A stretch of 64,000 nucleotides of DNA. Origin: Bacteroides sp. GM023 (GTDB lineage Bacteria; Bacteroidota; Bacteroidia; Bacteroidales; Bacteroidaceae). The notes under the pieces are model-generated. The model ran no database searches, was not told the DNA's origin, and saw only the letters and a list, made by a program, of their open reading frames with translations. The DNA lies in the NCBI RefSeq assembly GCF_014750685.1, contig NZ_JAAXGE010000006.1:1-64000 (forward strand), read 5' to 3'. Both the position numbers and the translations under genes were made by a program. Position 1 is the stretch's first letter. The number at the start of each line of letters is the position of its first letter. Positions 1 through 9,000 of this stretch are shown here, piece after piece.

Positions 1-490
1 TTTCTATCAACTGCTTGAATGCATCGTTCATATCGGTATCGTTTTCGGGCAATCCGGTGTACTTGTCGCCTGCCATCTTACGGTAAAAATCCGTCAACGT
101 TGAAACATTGGCTGTCAATCCGCCGAGGTCGGTTAAATTTGCCTTATCTTTCGTACCCGTGACAATGTAGATACGTCTGGCACCGGATGTGGTCTTTATG
201 GTGAGGTTACCGGAGCCAAACTCCTCGTTGTTTAGCAGTATGCCCGTCACGTTGTCGAAAATCAATAACCGACCATCGGCAAGAGACGTTTCATCCACAC
301 CCGTATCGTCCGTCATGGCAGCACGGGACTTGTTGTTGCCCTCCATCTTGAAGCTGAATGATGCGTATGTCTCTACACCTGCGGGAACAGTGTCAGGAGT
401 ATCTTTCCCGACAGTTTCGTCATTGTTGCCACACCCGGCAAAGGCAAATGCCGCCAGTGCCGTAAGAAATAGATTCTTTACTTGTTTCAT
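1..490 (-). CDS. FimA/Mfa1-like fimbrial lipoprotein, 3' end cut off by window
   Basis: Read on the minus strand from the ATG at 490, the protein begins MKQVKNLFLTALAAFAFAGC, a signal peptide ending in a lipobox (AFAGC). It continues with a beta-rich body typical of Bacteroidales shaft fimbrillins: a basic site after 'GNNKSR', then 'LLIFDNVTG', 'TTSGARRIYIVTGTK' and 'LTDFYRKMAG'. Fimbrillins of this kind are exported as lipoproteins, cleaved by an arginine-specific protease after a conserved R, and polymerised on the surface. The gene lies 27 bases after the DUF3868/OmpA gene on the same strand, which fits a pilus operon. Only about 163 residues are inside the window, so it cannot be said whether it is a stalk or an accessory subunit. 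Confidence 0.75.
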   Translation of the reverse strand, partial: MKQVKNLFLTALAAFAFAGCGNNDETVGKDTPDTVPAGVETYASFSFKMEGNNKSRAAMTDDTGVDETSLADGRLLIFDNVTGILLNNEEFGSGNLTIKTTSGARRIYIVTGTKDKANLTDLGGLTANVSTLTDFYRKMAGDKYTGLPENDTDMNDAFKQLIE

Positions 491-517
491 AAAATGTTTT
501 TTTTAATAAATAATTAA

Positions 518-1651
518 TTAATTGTCCTCAAAATATATTTTCACGTAGCCTGCGTTGCGCTGGTTGGGAAAGAGGTGTTCCAGCATCCAGCGGTAGGGAA
601 CACCTCTGCGTAGCTCCATCAGCAGCTTCTCTCTCCCCTTGAGCACGGGAACCGTGTCGATGATACGCAGGATCTCTTCACGGTAAGGCACATTGTCCTG
701 GCGGGCGACCATATCGCGCAGTTCGTCCCAACCTTCACCCATGTTGATGATTTCCACGTTTGACTCCGGCACGCCGCGTGCTATGGTGTACTCCCGCAGC
801 GTGTTCGCACGTTTGCCTGCCAGGTAGGTGTTATATTGCAAGGTGCCTTCGATAGAGGCATAACCTACTATCACCAGGCGGGTGATATGGACGGCGCTGT
901 CCTGTGTCATCACACGTAGTACCCTGCTCAGGCGGTTCAGCGTGGCGGTATTGTCCTTAAAGGCGGTATCTATCTCTGCACACCCCTGTCGGAAGAATAC
1001 ACGCAGGGCATTCGGGTCACAGTAATAATTTGCAGTCTGTTTATCGGCTTCATACATTTCCGCGGGGCGGACAAATCCCTCTTCCTGTGCGAGTAATCTT
1101 GTAGGAGAAAGCACCGGAACGGGAACGGGAACTACAACGGAGTCTTCCGGTTCGGAGTTTGGTTCGGATTCAGGAATGACAAGCGCCAAGTCGCCGGTTA
1201 CCAGTGCCGGGGAGAGCATCACCGAACTGCAACAACCGCTTAAGCGGTTATTGATATGTAGTGAAGCATGATTCATCCACGGCTCATAGGGCAATGTGGC
1301 TTCATAAAACAGGGTGTCGGAAGCCTGAATGGCAAGCGGCGCGTCAGCCGGCGCAGTACGTGATAAAAGCTCCCTGCGTTCCTGTGAACGGCGGTTCCTG
1401 TTTCCTGCAATACGAACAACAGGCAGCAGCACTTCTTCTGCCCCTTTGCGGATGGCAGGGGTAAGGTCCATACGGTAGTTGGAAGATAGTTCGATCGCTT
1501 TCAGCACAAGCCGTACATGCACGCTGTCGTCTGCAAAGTAAATATGGGAGTCGATGATCCGGATATCCGCTTTCCGGGCATGTACCTGACCTGACGCCAG
1601 AAACAGTAACCCTATAAGGGAAAGAATTATTCTTGATTTCATATTTGTCAT
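518..1651 (-). CDS. DUF3868 / OmpA-family protein of a fimbrial operon
   Basis: 377 residues with an N-terminal signal peptide (MKSRIILSLIGLLFLASGQVHA after a short MTN extension). The N-terminal half is a beta-rich DUF3868-type domain. A Pro/Val/Glu linker near residues 165-185 follows, and then a C-terminal OmpA-like region ('LVIVGYASIEGT', 'LAGKRANTLREYTIARG', 'VEIINMGEGWDEL'). OmpA-like domains bind peptidoglycan, so the protein probably sits at the outer membrane and anchors or assists pilus assembly. DUF3575 and DUF3868 genes are regularly found together beside Mfa/Fim-type fimbrillin genes in Bacteroidales, as here. The precise role in assembly is not established. The second ATG (residue 4, MKSR) is an equally good start. 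Confidence 0.8.
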   Translation of the reverse strand: MTNMKSRIILSLIGLLFLASGQVHARKADIRIIDSHIYFADDSVHVRLVLKAIELSSNYRMDLTPAIRKGAEEVLLPVVRIAGNRNRRSQERRELLSRTAPADAPLAIQASDTLFYEATLPYEPWMNHASLHINNRLSGCCSSVMLSPALVTGDLALVIPESEPNSEPEDSVVVPVPVPVLSPTRLLAQEEGFVRPAEMYEADKQTANYYCDPNALRVFFRQGCAEIDTAFKDNTATLNRLSRVLRVMTQDSAVHITRLVIVGYASIEGTLQYNTYLAGKRANTLREYTIARGVPESNVEIINMGEGWDELRDMVARQDNVPYREEILRIIDTVPVLKGREKLLMELRRGVPYRWMLEHLFPNQRNAGYVKIYFEDN

Positions 1652-1667
1652 AGATAAAGGAAGAGAA

Positions 1668-2240
1668 TTACTTAATAAGATAAATTACGGAAATACCCGC
1701 CCGGGTAGGTGTAAAGAAGCCTTTTGTATGATTGGATTCGAGTTTCTTGCCACAGGCGGCGCATTCGAACTTGTCGTAACGGGCATACATATAACCCAGC
1801 CCCAATGAGGCTTCCAAATTCCACCTCCGCCCTATCATCCACTGGTAGCCGTAAGTCAGCCCTGCACCTGCCGCGTATCCTTCATAGCGAAACTTATCGT
1901 TCAGACCGGGAAATGGAATACCACCAATGTTAAAGGAGCCACCCGACAAATGAACACCGAAAAAATGACCGTTAAAACGTTCGCAGAGCCAGTAGCGTAC
2001 TTCGGGACGGATAAAAAGATGCTTCATCTTTTTATTGCCGGAAAATGTCCAGGGATTGTAACCTACTGAAATATCTAGTCCCCAATGGGGAGACAACCCG
2101 ACCTCCGCACCTAAATTAGGGGTAAGCGTTCCCACACCGTAGAGTAGGTTGGTTTTGATACCGATTTTGCCTTGTGCAAAAATAGGCAATGCGAAAAATA
2201 ACATTGCAAAAGATAGTATTAATATCGTATTGATTCTCAT
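1668..2240 (-). CDS. DUF3575 outer-membrane protein of the fimbrial operon
   Basis: 190 residues from the ATG at 2240. An in-frame upstream extension to 2336 lacks signal-peptide character, whereas MRINTILILSFAMLFFALPIFAQ is a clean signal peptide, so 2240 is preferred. The mature part has the DUF3575 signature: 'GIKTNLLYGVGTLTPNLGAEVGLSPHWGLDISVGYNP' split over the beta barrel, then 'IRPEVRYWL', 'GHFFGVHLSGG' and a C-terminal aromatic strand, so it is probably a small outer-membrane barrel. It is the first gene of the leftward operon, 16 bases ahead of the DUF3868/OmpA gene. Its start lies 117 bases from an 18-bp inverted repeat bounding the araC segment, so its promoter may be in or beyond that repeat. 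Confidence 0.8.
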   Translation of the reverse strand: MRINTILILSFAMLFFALPIFAQGKIGIKTNLLYGVGTLTPNLGAEVGLSPHWGLDISVGYNPWTFSGNKKMKHLFIRPEVRYWLCERFNGHFFGVHLSGGSFNIGGIPFPGLNDKFRYEGYAAGAGLTYGYQWMIGRRWNLEASLGLGYMYARYDKFECAACGKKLESNHTKGFFTPTRAGISVIYLIK

Positions 2241-2357
2241 GTATCTCTTTATATTATATAAAAAGCTTTTCCAATATTCTGTCTGTTCCGGTTCTATCTG
2301 GTGTTTCCGGTTCACGTATGTGTGGATATAGTGCATATTTCCTGTTTTTAATCATTC

Positions 2358-2375
2358 TCTATTCCGTAATAGAGA
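2358..2375. repeat. Left 18-bp inverted repeat of the araC-containing segment
   Basis: TCTATTCCGTAATAGAGA here is the exact reverse complement of 3597-3614. The site itself has dyad symmetry (TCTCTATT, CCGT, AATAGAGA from 2356 to 2375), as expected for a tyrosine-recombinase core site with two inverted half-sites. The match stops at both ends of the 18 bp. Confidence 0.75.
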
Positions 2376-2479
2376 ATAGTATAAGTAAAACATATACATA
2401 CAACTGAATATCAAAGTATTATAGCAGAAAAGCAAACAAAGTGAATGTTTCAGAATCATTAGATAGAAATAAAAAAAAC

Positions 2480-2487
2480 TATATTTG
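2480..2487 (+). promoter_or_regulatory. Possible -7 element for araC
   Basis: TATATTTG fits the Bacteroides -7 consensus TAnnTTTG and lies about 115 bases upstream of the araC start, reading toward it. No convincing -33 TTTG is seen at 19-21 bases upstream, so this is tentative. It lies inside the inverted-repeat-bounded segment and would flip with it. Confidence 0.35.
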
Positions 2488-2601
2488 AATAAAAAGCAGA
2501 TATTTAATTTATTAGGAAAATAGATACTGAAACAATTGTGAAACAAATAAAATCGCACAGATCAAACAATTTAAATAATTATATTCATAAAAACAAAACA
2601 T

Positions 2602-3471
2602 ATGGAAAGCGAGTTATTATACATTGAAGAGCATCTGTCATGCCAAAACTATATGACAACTATCGAAACCGGATTTAAATTTATTGAATTTACTGAAAAC
2701 ACGGAGTTTGGAGAAGACAATACAAATAAAAACTATCTGTTATTCTTTCTCAAAGGTGACTTTATCATAGACTACAATCAATTTCAAAACAAGTCATTTC
2801 AGACAGGAGATATGATACTGATTCCGCGTTCTTCATTATTTAAAGGGGTTGCCCCAAAAGGGGCAACTCTACTTTCAATGTTTTTCGATGTACCCGAAAA
2901 TAGCTGCGACAAGCTCGCATTACATTTATTATCAAACATTTGCAAAGAGATAGAATATAATTTCGAGCCAATAAAGATACGTTATCCGCTGACTCCCTTT
3001 TTAGAAGTACTGACCCACTGTATGAGTAATGGCATGAATTGTTCGCATCTGCATAAACTGATGCAACGGGAGTTTTTCTTTCTGCTACGCGGATTTTATG
3101 AGAAAGAAGAAATTGCAACGTTGTTTTATCCCATTATTGGAAAAGGAGTTGAATTCAAAGATTTTGTCATAGACAACTACACTAAAGTGAATAATATTGA
3201 GCAACTTATATCTCTGTCCAATCTGGGGAGAAGCTGTTTTTTTGCAAGATTCACTGAAGTCTTCGGAATGACCGCTAAGCAATGGATGCTGAAACAAAGA
3301 AACCAACTGATTCTGAAAAAACTGACTGAACCGGGAATATGTATAAAAGATGTGATTGAAGAACTGGGATTTGAGTCACAAGGTTATTTTGGTCGTTACT
3401 GCAAACACCATTTCGGATGTACTCCCAAACAAATAATCAAGCGCTACCAGGCTAATAATGAAACAAATTAG
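2602..3471 (+). CDS. AraC-family transcriptional regulator inside a probable invertible segment
   Basis: 289 residues with no signal peptide, so a cytoplasmic DNA-binding protein. Residues about 45-110 look like a cupin-type sensing fold ('FLKGDFIIDYNQFQNKSFQTGDMILIPR'). Residues about 190-285 form the two-helix-turn-helix AraC domain ('LISLSNLGRSCFFARFTEVFGM', 'IKDVIEELGFESQGYFGRYCKHHFGCTPKQ'). The gene is wholly enclosed by perfect 18-bp inverted repeats (2358-2375 and 3597-3614). It is transcribed away from the fimbrial operon to its left and toward the recombinase to its right. Inversion would turn it to face the fimbrial operon with no other gene between. Regulation of the fimbriae is inferred from position only; the ligand is unknown. 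Confidence 0.88.
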   Translation: MESELLYIEEHLSCQNYMTTIETGFKFIEFTENTEFGEDNTNKNYLLFFLKGDFIIDYNQFQNKSFQTGDMILIPRSSLFKGVAPKGATLLSMFFDVPENSCDKLALHLLSNICKEIEYNFEPIKIRYPLTPFLEVLTHCMSNGMNCSHLHKLMQREFFFLLRGFYEKEEIATLFYPIIGKGVEFKDFVIDNYTKVNNIEQLISLSNLGRSCFFARFTEVFGMTAKQWMLKQRNQLILKKLTEPGICIKDVIEELGFESQGYFGRYCKHHFGCTPKQIIKRYQANNETN

Positions 3472-3596
3472 CAAGTGTTTTCCCCCATTTGTACAAAATG
3501 AACAAATTTTTGGACTTTAGTGCAATTAATATGAAAAAAAATAAGCTTACTTTGCAGCGTGAAAGTTGATAAATCAATAGAGACTTTTTATGCGAC

Positions 3597-3614
3597 TCTC
3601 TATTACGGAATAGA
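3597..3614. repeat. Right 18-bp inverted repeat of the araC-containing segment
   Basis: TCTCTATTACGGAATAGA is the exact reverse complement of the left copy at 2358-2375. An extra half-site, AATAGAGA, is at 3576-3583, so this side carries three related half-sites. It lies 79 bases from the stop of the tyrosine recombinase gene. Confidence 0.75.
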
Positions 3615-3692
3615 TTACAATACTGCAAATATATATAAAATATTAATACTCACAATATTTTATTAGGAATTATAGTATAAAAATTCAGACTT

Positions 3693-4910
3693 TTAGAACA
3701 AATTGGTCACTATACTATTCACTTTATCAAGTTGGGACACGTCGAATTCCTTCAGATAAATACGGGTCATTTCTTCTGATGTGTGTCCCAACCCTGCACT
3801 AATCACGGAAACCGGCGCACCACAGTCACGGGCAAGGGTAGCCCAGGTATGTCGGGCGGTATAAGTGGTCAAAGGTATGTTGACATCAATCATAGCAGCT
3901 ATTCTTTTCAGATGCCGGTTTATACGCCCCAATGCCAAACGGTACTGCGCATATTCCGAAGAAGAGTTATCACGGATAATCGGAAATACATATTCTCCTT
4001 CTGTTTCATACTTATCCATCAACTCCTGCATCTGAGGGGTTACGGCAATGCGAATGAACTGTTTGGACTTATGCCGGGAATAGGTCAGCACACCATTATA
4101 AATATCGGATTTCTTCAAGAGGACAATATCTACAAAGGCCATTCCCTGGGCATAGAAGCTAAACAAATACAGGTCGCAGGCAAACTTCAGTTCAGGAGCA
4201 TCCTCCAGTTTGAGAGTCGCCAGAGTTTGGAGGTCTTCACGGCTCAGGGCACGCTTCACTGTTTTAGCCGGACGCGTCTGCGCCTTCACAAAGGGGTATT
4301 CTCCGTTGGGACGATAACCATCTATCACAGCCTGATTATAAAGAGTCCGCAAATTCCGCAAATAATAGCTCACCGTATTTGCGCCAACCCCGCTATTATA
4401 CAGAAAATCCTCATATCGCCGGATAAAACGCAAATCAATCGCTGACATCCGGATATCCGAACCGTCAAGAAACTTAGCCAACGATGAACGGGTGCTTTTA
4501 TATGCCGCAGCCGTCCCCTCTTTCTTCAGCGCCTTTTTCCGTTCAATTTGCGTATCAATATAGCGCAGCATGTAAAATTGTTGCCTTACGCTCTTATGAG
4601 TGCATTGTATCAATACATCTTCCACCGTAAAAGATTCCGTTGTCCGTTCAAGCCGCTGAATCCGTATGTGAATCATACTTCTCATTTTCCGCAGTTCACG
4701 ATTCATCTTTGTGATGTCCGTAGCAGTTAGTACGGCATCCGCATCATCAATAATCTTTTCTTTCAACTCATTGAATGATTCCTCTTTTACCCGGAATCCG
4801 GTATATAATAGTCTCTTTTTCCTATTATGTATCACCTGAAACACCAAAGGATAAGTGCCATTATTCAACCTCCTGCCTTTATTCAGCATAAGTTTAACTG
4901 ATGTTGTCAT
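3693..4910 (-). CDS. Tyrosine recombinase (site-specific integrase/invertase family)
   Basis: 405 residues. The N-terminal part (about 1-95) is an Arm-DNA-binding domain ('LMLNKGRRLNNGTYPLVFQV'), followed by a SAM-like core-binding domain (about 105-205, 'VGANTVSYYLRNLRTLYNQA') and the catalytic domain. Visible catalytic features are the R-H of 'YTARHTWAT', 'GLGHTSEEMT' and the nucleophile tyrosine in 'TRIYLKEF'. The usual first catalytic arginine position reads Q ('SFYAQGMAF'). Many Bacteroides recombinases of this type invert nearby promoters or gene segments. The gene ends 79 bases from an 18-bp inverted repeat bounding the araC segment, so it is the natural candidate for inverting that segment. 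No phage or conjugative genes are nearby, which argues against a simple integrated element. Confidence 0.9.
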   Translation of the reverse strand: MTTSVKLMLNKGRRLNNGTYPLVFQVIHNRKKRLLYTGFRVKEESFNELKEKIIDDADAVLTATDITKMNRELRKMRSMIHIRIQRLERTTESFTVEDVLIQCTHKSVRQQFYMLRYIDTQIERKKALKKEGTAAAYKSTRSSLAKFLDGSDIRMSAIDLRFIRRYEDFLYNSGVGANTVSYYLRNLRTLYNQAVIDGYRPNGEYPFVKAQTRPAKTVKRALSREDLQTLATLKLEDAPELKFACDLYLFSFYAQGMAFVDIVLLKKSDIYNGVLTYSRHKSKQFIRIAVTPQMQELMDKYETEGEYVFPIIRDNSSSEYAQYRLALGRINRHLKRIAAMIDVNIPLTTYTARHTWATLARDCGAPVSVISAGLGHTSEEMTRIYLKEFDVSQLDKVNSIVTNLF

Positions 4911-5216
4911 ATTCTTTTCTTTTTTCTATTATTTGTACATTATTAAAATCCCCAGATTGCCCCTCGCAAGCGCGAATAAAGCGTAAAGTTACAACGTTCA
5001 CTTTATTTATCGGAATCATTTATCAAAAAAAACAAGGAATAGGATAAAAGGTTTTGCAAGTATAAGAATACTTGTAGTATAAATATAGTTAAATTATATA
5101 TTCATATATTCATTCTATTTTAATTACAAAAAAGCTGTGTATATGCGCGTAAATCAAACAGGTATAATAATAGTAATATTTAGATACATAAATATTATTT
5201 TCACATTGGAATACTC

Positions 5217-5248
5217 TTTGAAAAATCAGAATATTACGTATAGTTTTG
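5217..5248 (+). promoter_or_regulatory. Bacteroides-type promoter for the leader ORF and orphan gene
   Basis: TTTG (5217-5220), a 20-base spacer, then TAGTTTTG (5241-5248) match the -33/-7 consensus and spacing well. Transcription would start near 5255, just ahead of a palindrome-rich leader. This is the best promoter match in the window. Confidence 0.65.
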
Positions 5249-5252
5249 CAGT

Positions 5253-5378
5253 ATGGATTTTAAGGAGCCGCCCGTTCCTTTAAAAGAAAGAGGTCGTTCC
5301 TCGGTGTGCAACGGGTCGTTCCTTTTAAAGGAACGGCCCGTTGGTTTTAAAGGAAAACCGACATCTGTAACCATTTGA
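5253..5378 (+). CDS. Possible 41-residue leader ORF built on palindromic repeats
   Basis: An ATG at 5253 opens a frame of 41 codons ending TGA at 5378. It encodes a basic peptide with a recurring LKER motif ('VPLKERGR', 'FLLKERPVG') and then 'FKGKPTS'. The DNA is repetitive: CGTTCCTTT/AAAGGAACG units recur and include the 33-bp palindrome at 5310-5342, yet the frame stays open through them. The ATG overlaps the predicted transcription start, so translation is uncertain. It could instead be a structured untranslated leader. No function is claimed. Confidence 0.3.
   Translation: MDFKEPPVPLKERGRSSVCNGSFLLKERPVGFKGKPTSVTI
5310..5342. repeat. 33-bp palindrome in the leader of the orphan gene
   Basis: Two 16-base arms (5310-5325 and 5327-5342) around a single central T. 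The left arm begins AACGGGTCGTTCC and the right arm ends GGAACGGCCCGTT, with one T-G wobble in the stem. Partial copies of the GTTCCTTTAAA unit occur at 5269-5285 and 5341-5355. As RNA it would fold into a very stable hairpin, but it lacks a following T-run and so does not look like a terminator. Confidence 0.7.
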
Positions 5379-5511
5379 ATTTCAACTTCTTACTGAATTA
5401 GAATTCCGTCCCCGTACCCATGGGATTTTCTCTAACAAACACGACGGAATCTGCCGCTTCAAGTGGCAATCAGTATACAACAAATTTCAACAATTTAAAA
5501 ATTCAAATCCC

Positions 5512-5994
5512 ATGGTTACAGTTACGTTTGCCATTAAGCCATATCTGGCGAGGTATATGTATGTCCGGTACGGACAAAGTTCAGAATTCCAACCCTGCAA
5601 TAATCCACTTTCAAGGCTACCCATTCCCATCCACCTCTCCCACTTCACACTCATTTATCACTTCTTACACCAATTATCCGTTCCTCATCCGCAAGGCGTC
5701 TCCTGGAAAGAGACAGGAAATATCACTTTCGTTCTCCCCAGTCCAAGGATTGGCAAAAATCCCGAAGTTTATAATTACTACGGTCAGGATAGCATCTCTA
5801 TTATAGAAAAAGAAATCGAAGTGGAAATGAAAGCGGATCTCTACTCATTTTTACTGGAAAAGAAGTTCAAAAATGGGGTAATGTACATTAAGGCAGTGCA
5901 TGAGTTCGTGGAAAAGTATAATATGGTGGAGTTGGTGGAAGAGGAAAGTTTGATGAGAGGGTTTCAGAGGTGGAGAAAGAAGATGAAAGAATAA
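5512..5994 (+). CDS. Conserved orphan protein of unknown function
   Basis: 160 residues, soluble, no signal peptide. It begins MVTVTFAIKPYLARYMYVRYG and ends in a charged helical segment ('LLEKKFKNGVMYIKAVHEFVEKY', 'SLMRGFQRWRKKMKE'), a composition compatible with nucleic-acid binding. I recognise this N-terminus and the closing FQRWRKK-type motif as shared by small Bacteroides hypothetical proteins, but know no established function. The start at 5512 is preferred because an overlapping frame from 5420 is unlike any protein. Its leader, from about 5255, carries the palindromic LKER repeats, so repeat and gene may be a unit. It is isolated between a recombinase gene and the convergent end of the PL26-like gene. 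Confidence 0.6.
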   Translation: MVTVTFAIKPYLARYMYVRYGQSSEFQPCNNPLSRLPIPIHLSHFTLIYHFLHQLSVPHPQGVSWKETGNITFVLPSPRIGKNPEVYNYYGQDSISIIEKEIEVEMKADLYSFLLEKKFKNGVMYIKAVHEFVEKYNMVELVEEESLMRGFQRWRKKMKE

Positions 5995-6002
5995 ATCGGG
6001 CA

Positions 6003-9000
6003 TCAATCATCCACCGGAATCACTTCCTGCATATAAATAGCATCCAAACTCCAAAGGGCGGCATCATTCGTACTGATACTGATACATTCCTCCAACGGAG
6101 CCGGAACTTCCGGTGGAAGCAGGGTCGTGATGCGGAAAGGTGGTGCGGGCGTATGTTCCAAACGGGTAAATAAATCTGTCCAGGCTTCTTTTGCCATTTG
6201 TCTGTCACGCAGATGATAAGCTGCATATGCCATCAGGCGGGATACACGAAAACGACTGTGACTAAGTTCCCACGCCTTCTTTTTATAACGGGCGGCGTGG
6301 TCAAGCCACGCATTTTTCCATTCAGGGATATCAATCATGCGCATCATTTCATTGGCTATTTCAAATCCGCCCATAATGGTCATTAGGTGGTTGGTTGTCT
6401 CCAGTTTCGGGTCACATTCAGTCGTGATGATACCTGTTGCCGGATCAAATCCCAAGGCTTTAGGCCCGGTGAAAAGTCGATTGGGCAGGGCGGATATACT
6501 CTTCATTCCTGCTATGATTTTATCACGGTAGGCGGTATTACCTGTACGCTCCCACTCTGTCATCCAATTGCCTGCATATGCCAGCCAGTCGGGGCCGATG
6601 CGCAAACGGGCGGGGGCGGTACAAGGATATTCACTTCGTGGTTGAGCCAAACGCATGGGGTCTAGTTCATAGAGTTTATGGTCGGCATCTTTGACTTCGG
6701 TCATTAAGTCTCCACTGCGTTCGTCGGTAGTGAGATAGTAATAGAAACGATTCCAGGCAGACTGGCTGATTCTTGCTTCTTTGGCGCCACAGCCCCAATG
6801 GCTCACATTATGACGGCTACCCAGTCCGGCATTCACGCCGGTGTGGTAGACATCCACTTCGGCCGTATGGCGAGTCATAGCTTCGGCCATTCGCCAAATA
6901 TCAGCACGTCCGGTACGCAGGAAGCTATACCAAAGCCACATATTCGAAGCTAGTTCCGTATTGTCCCAAGCAAAACCGCCAACGTCATAAAGCCAAGTAT
7001 GACGGACGGGGTCATAAGCATGCATCACGTCACCGTAATTCCAAAAGCCGTACCATTTATTCTGTTCGATGGCTTTCTGATAAAAGTCGATGTAGGCTTC
7101 CAAACGGTCTTCCACACGGGTACGGAAGGGAGTACTACGGTCGGGAAGGCTCCATATTCCGAAAGCCTGGCGGTCGTGTAGATACTTCGGGGTCGGCATT
7201 AGTACACTTGGGGCAGAAAGCTGTTTGGCATAGTCTGCAAAAGCTTTCTTTCCGGCATAACCACTTTGTGGTACGAGTGTGAATGTAGTTGTACGAGCGA
7301 TTCCATAAGGAGTGCTCATTCCTTCCTGGACATCTTCATAACTGGCATTCAGTCCATGAGGTACATTATCATAATGGCGCAAATCCATAGGTTCTGCTTC
7401 AGGGCTCCATAACCAGGCAGTAAGCGTGGCAGTCGGGGTTCGCGCATCGGATATTTCAATCGAAGACGGATAAGATTGCCAAAAATCATGCAGGCAAAGT
7501 CCCAGTCCGCCTGTGACATCGCCGACAAAAACGTATCCTTCACTACGAGTGCCGGAAAAAGTTCCTATCCAGGAATTGTCATTATTGGCACGTTTGCGAA
7601 TTGAAAAAGCATCGGCTGTGAGTTGGGACAGGCGGTAATCATTCCATGAAGCCCAATTATCAAGCAGTTCACGGTTTTTCCCGTCAAATCTTTCATAGGC
7701 AGGAATGCGTTTGCCTTCCATCTGTTGCTGTTGCAGGGAAGTTTCATTGTCTAAAGTCAGTACGCGACGACCGACTAAGGGTTGTACCGGCTCGCTCCAC
7801 ACTCCGCCATCGGCACAGGAAAAGGCGACGTGACGATTATATAAAGTTTCACGCATAGGCACATCGAAACGGATTCCTAAACTACGGATGAAGTCCTTAT
7901 TCTGCTCTCCGTCATACATAAAGCTATGTACCATTTTTATTTGTTCGCTCCCCGCGTAGAAGTAGAGACGAATGACGTAAGGAAGCCATTCACGAATCTC
8001 TTCATGGCTATCTTTTGAGTTCTCTTTATCCCTTCTTCTGTGCACACCTTCCAACTTGACTAGTGCACGCACTGAACCGAAACGTTCTACGCTGACAGCT
8101 TTTATTTCGCTTGTATAGTGGGCAAAGGATATCTGCGAAGTATTTTCAAGAATCGGTTCACTTTGGGTACTGCATACAAGTCGTGCCTTCTCTCCTACTT
8201 TAGTTCCTTTATACAGCAGGCTGTCAATCAGAAATTCTCCATGCCGCGGGATAAATGCAGATAGTACTCCAGTCTCTATCTTAATATTTTCAGACGTTTC
8301 AATGATAGAAATAGAAGATGCTTTCTGTCGGACGTCTTTAGGCTTTGTTTTCTTCTCCGCTTTCCCTAACGTCAATGTTTTTGTTCCGGCGGGAATAATA
8401 CCGGCAACACCGCTCCACTTCACAGAACCATCCGGCCAATATGCCAATGTCCATGTATCAACGGGAATTTCCGTATCATCCATAGTCTTTAATTGTAATG
8501 GAGTGTCAGGAAAGACTTCTCCCTCATCAAAAGGGACTCCAAAACTTACCGCTTTATCTTGTTCGGGAGTATCTCCAATCCAGCGCAAGGGAATTGTAGA
8601 AGAACTTTGTGGTAAACTCTCATAATGGAAATTTGTAATACGAGTACGGGATAAGGTGGTGCGAAAGCCGAACCAACCTTCCGTCAGAGGTTCGGCATCG
8701 CAGAAGTCCACCAATCGCTCACCATCTATGTAATAACTAACCCTATTATTCTCATTGGTTATCTTGATGTGATACCAATGATTTGCTTTCAGCAAATGTC
8801 CGGCATCCGTATATTCTTTCAAAACAGTAGGACGGACTTGTGAATCTGTAATACCTGCCTCATTGCCATCATAACGACGAAAGCGCGTAGTGGAGTTGTA
8901 ATTTCCACCATATCCCATATAATAAAGCTGCAAAGAATAACAATTCAGAAAGATTCCGTTACGCCACTTCTCCCGCTTCCATATATTATCGGGATATTCA

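Noticed and set aside
2352..2558. 68-residue Phe/Tyr/Leu-rich minus-strand ORF upstream of araC
   Set aside because: Composition follows AT-rich DNA; it runs across the inverted repeat and has no recognisable start context.
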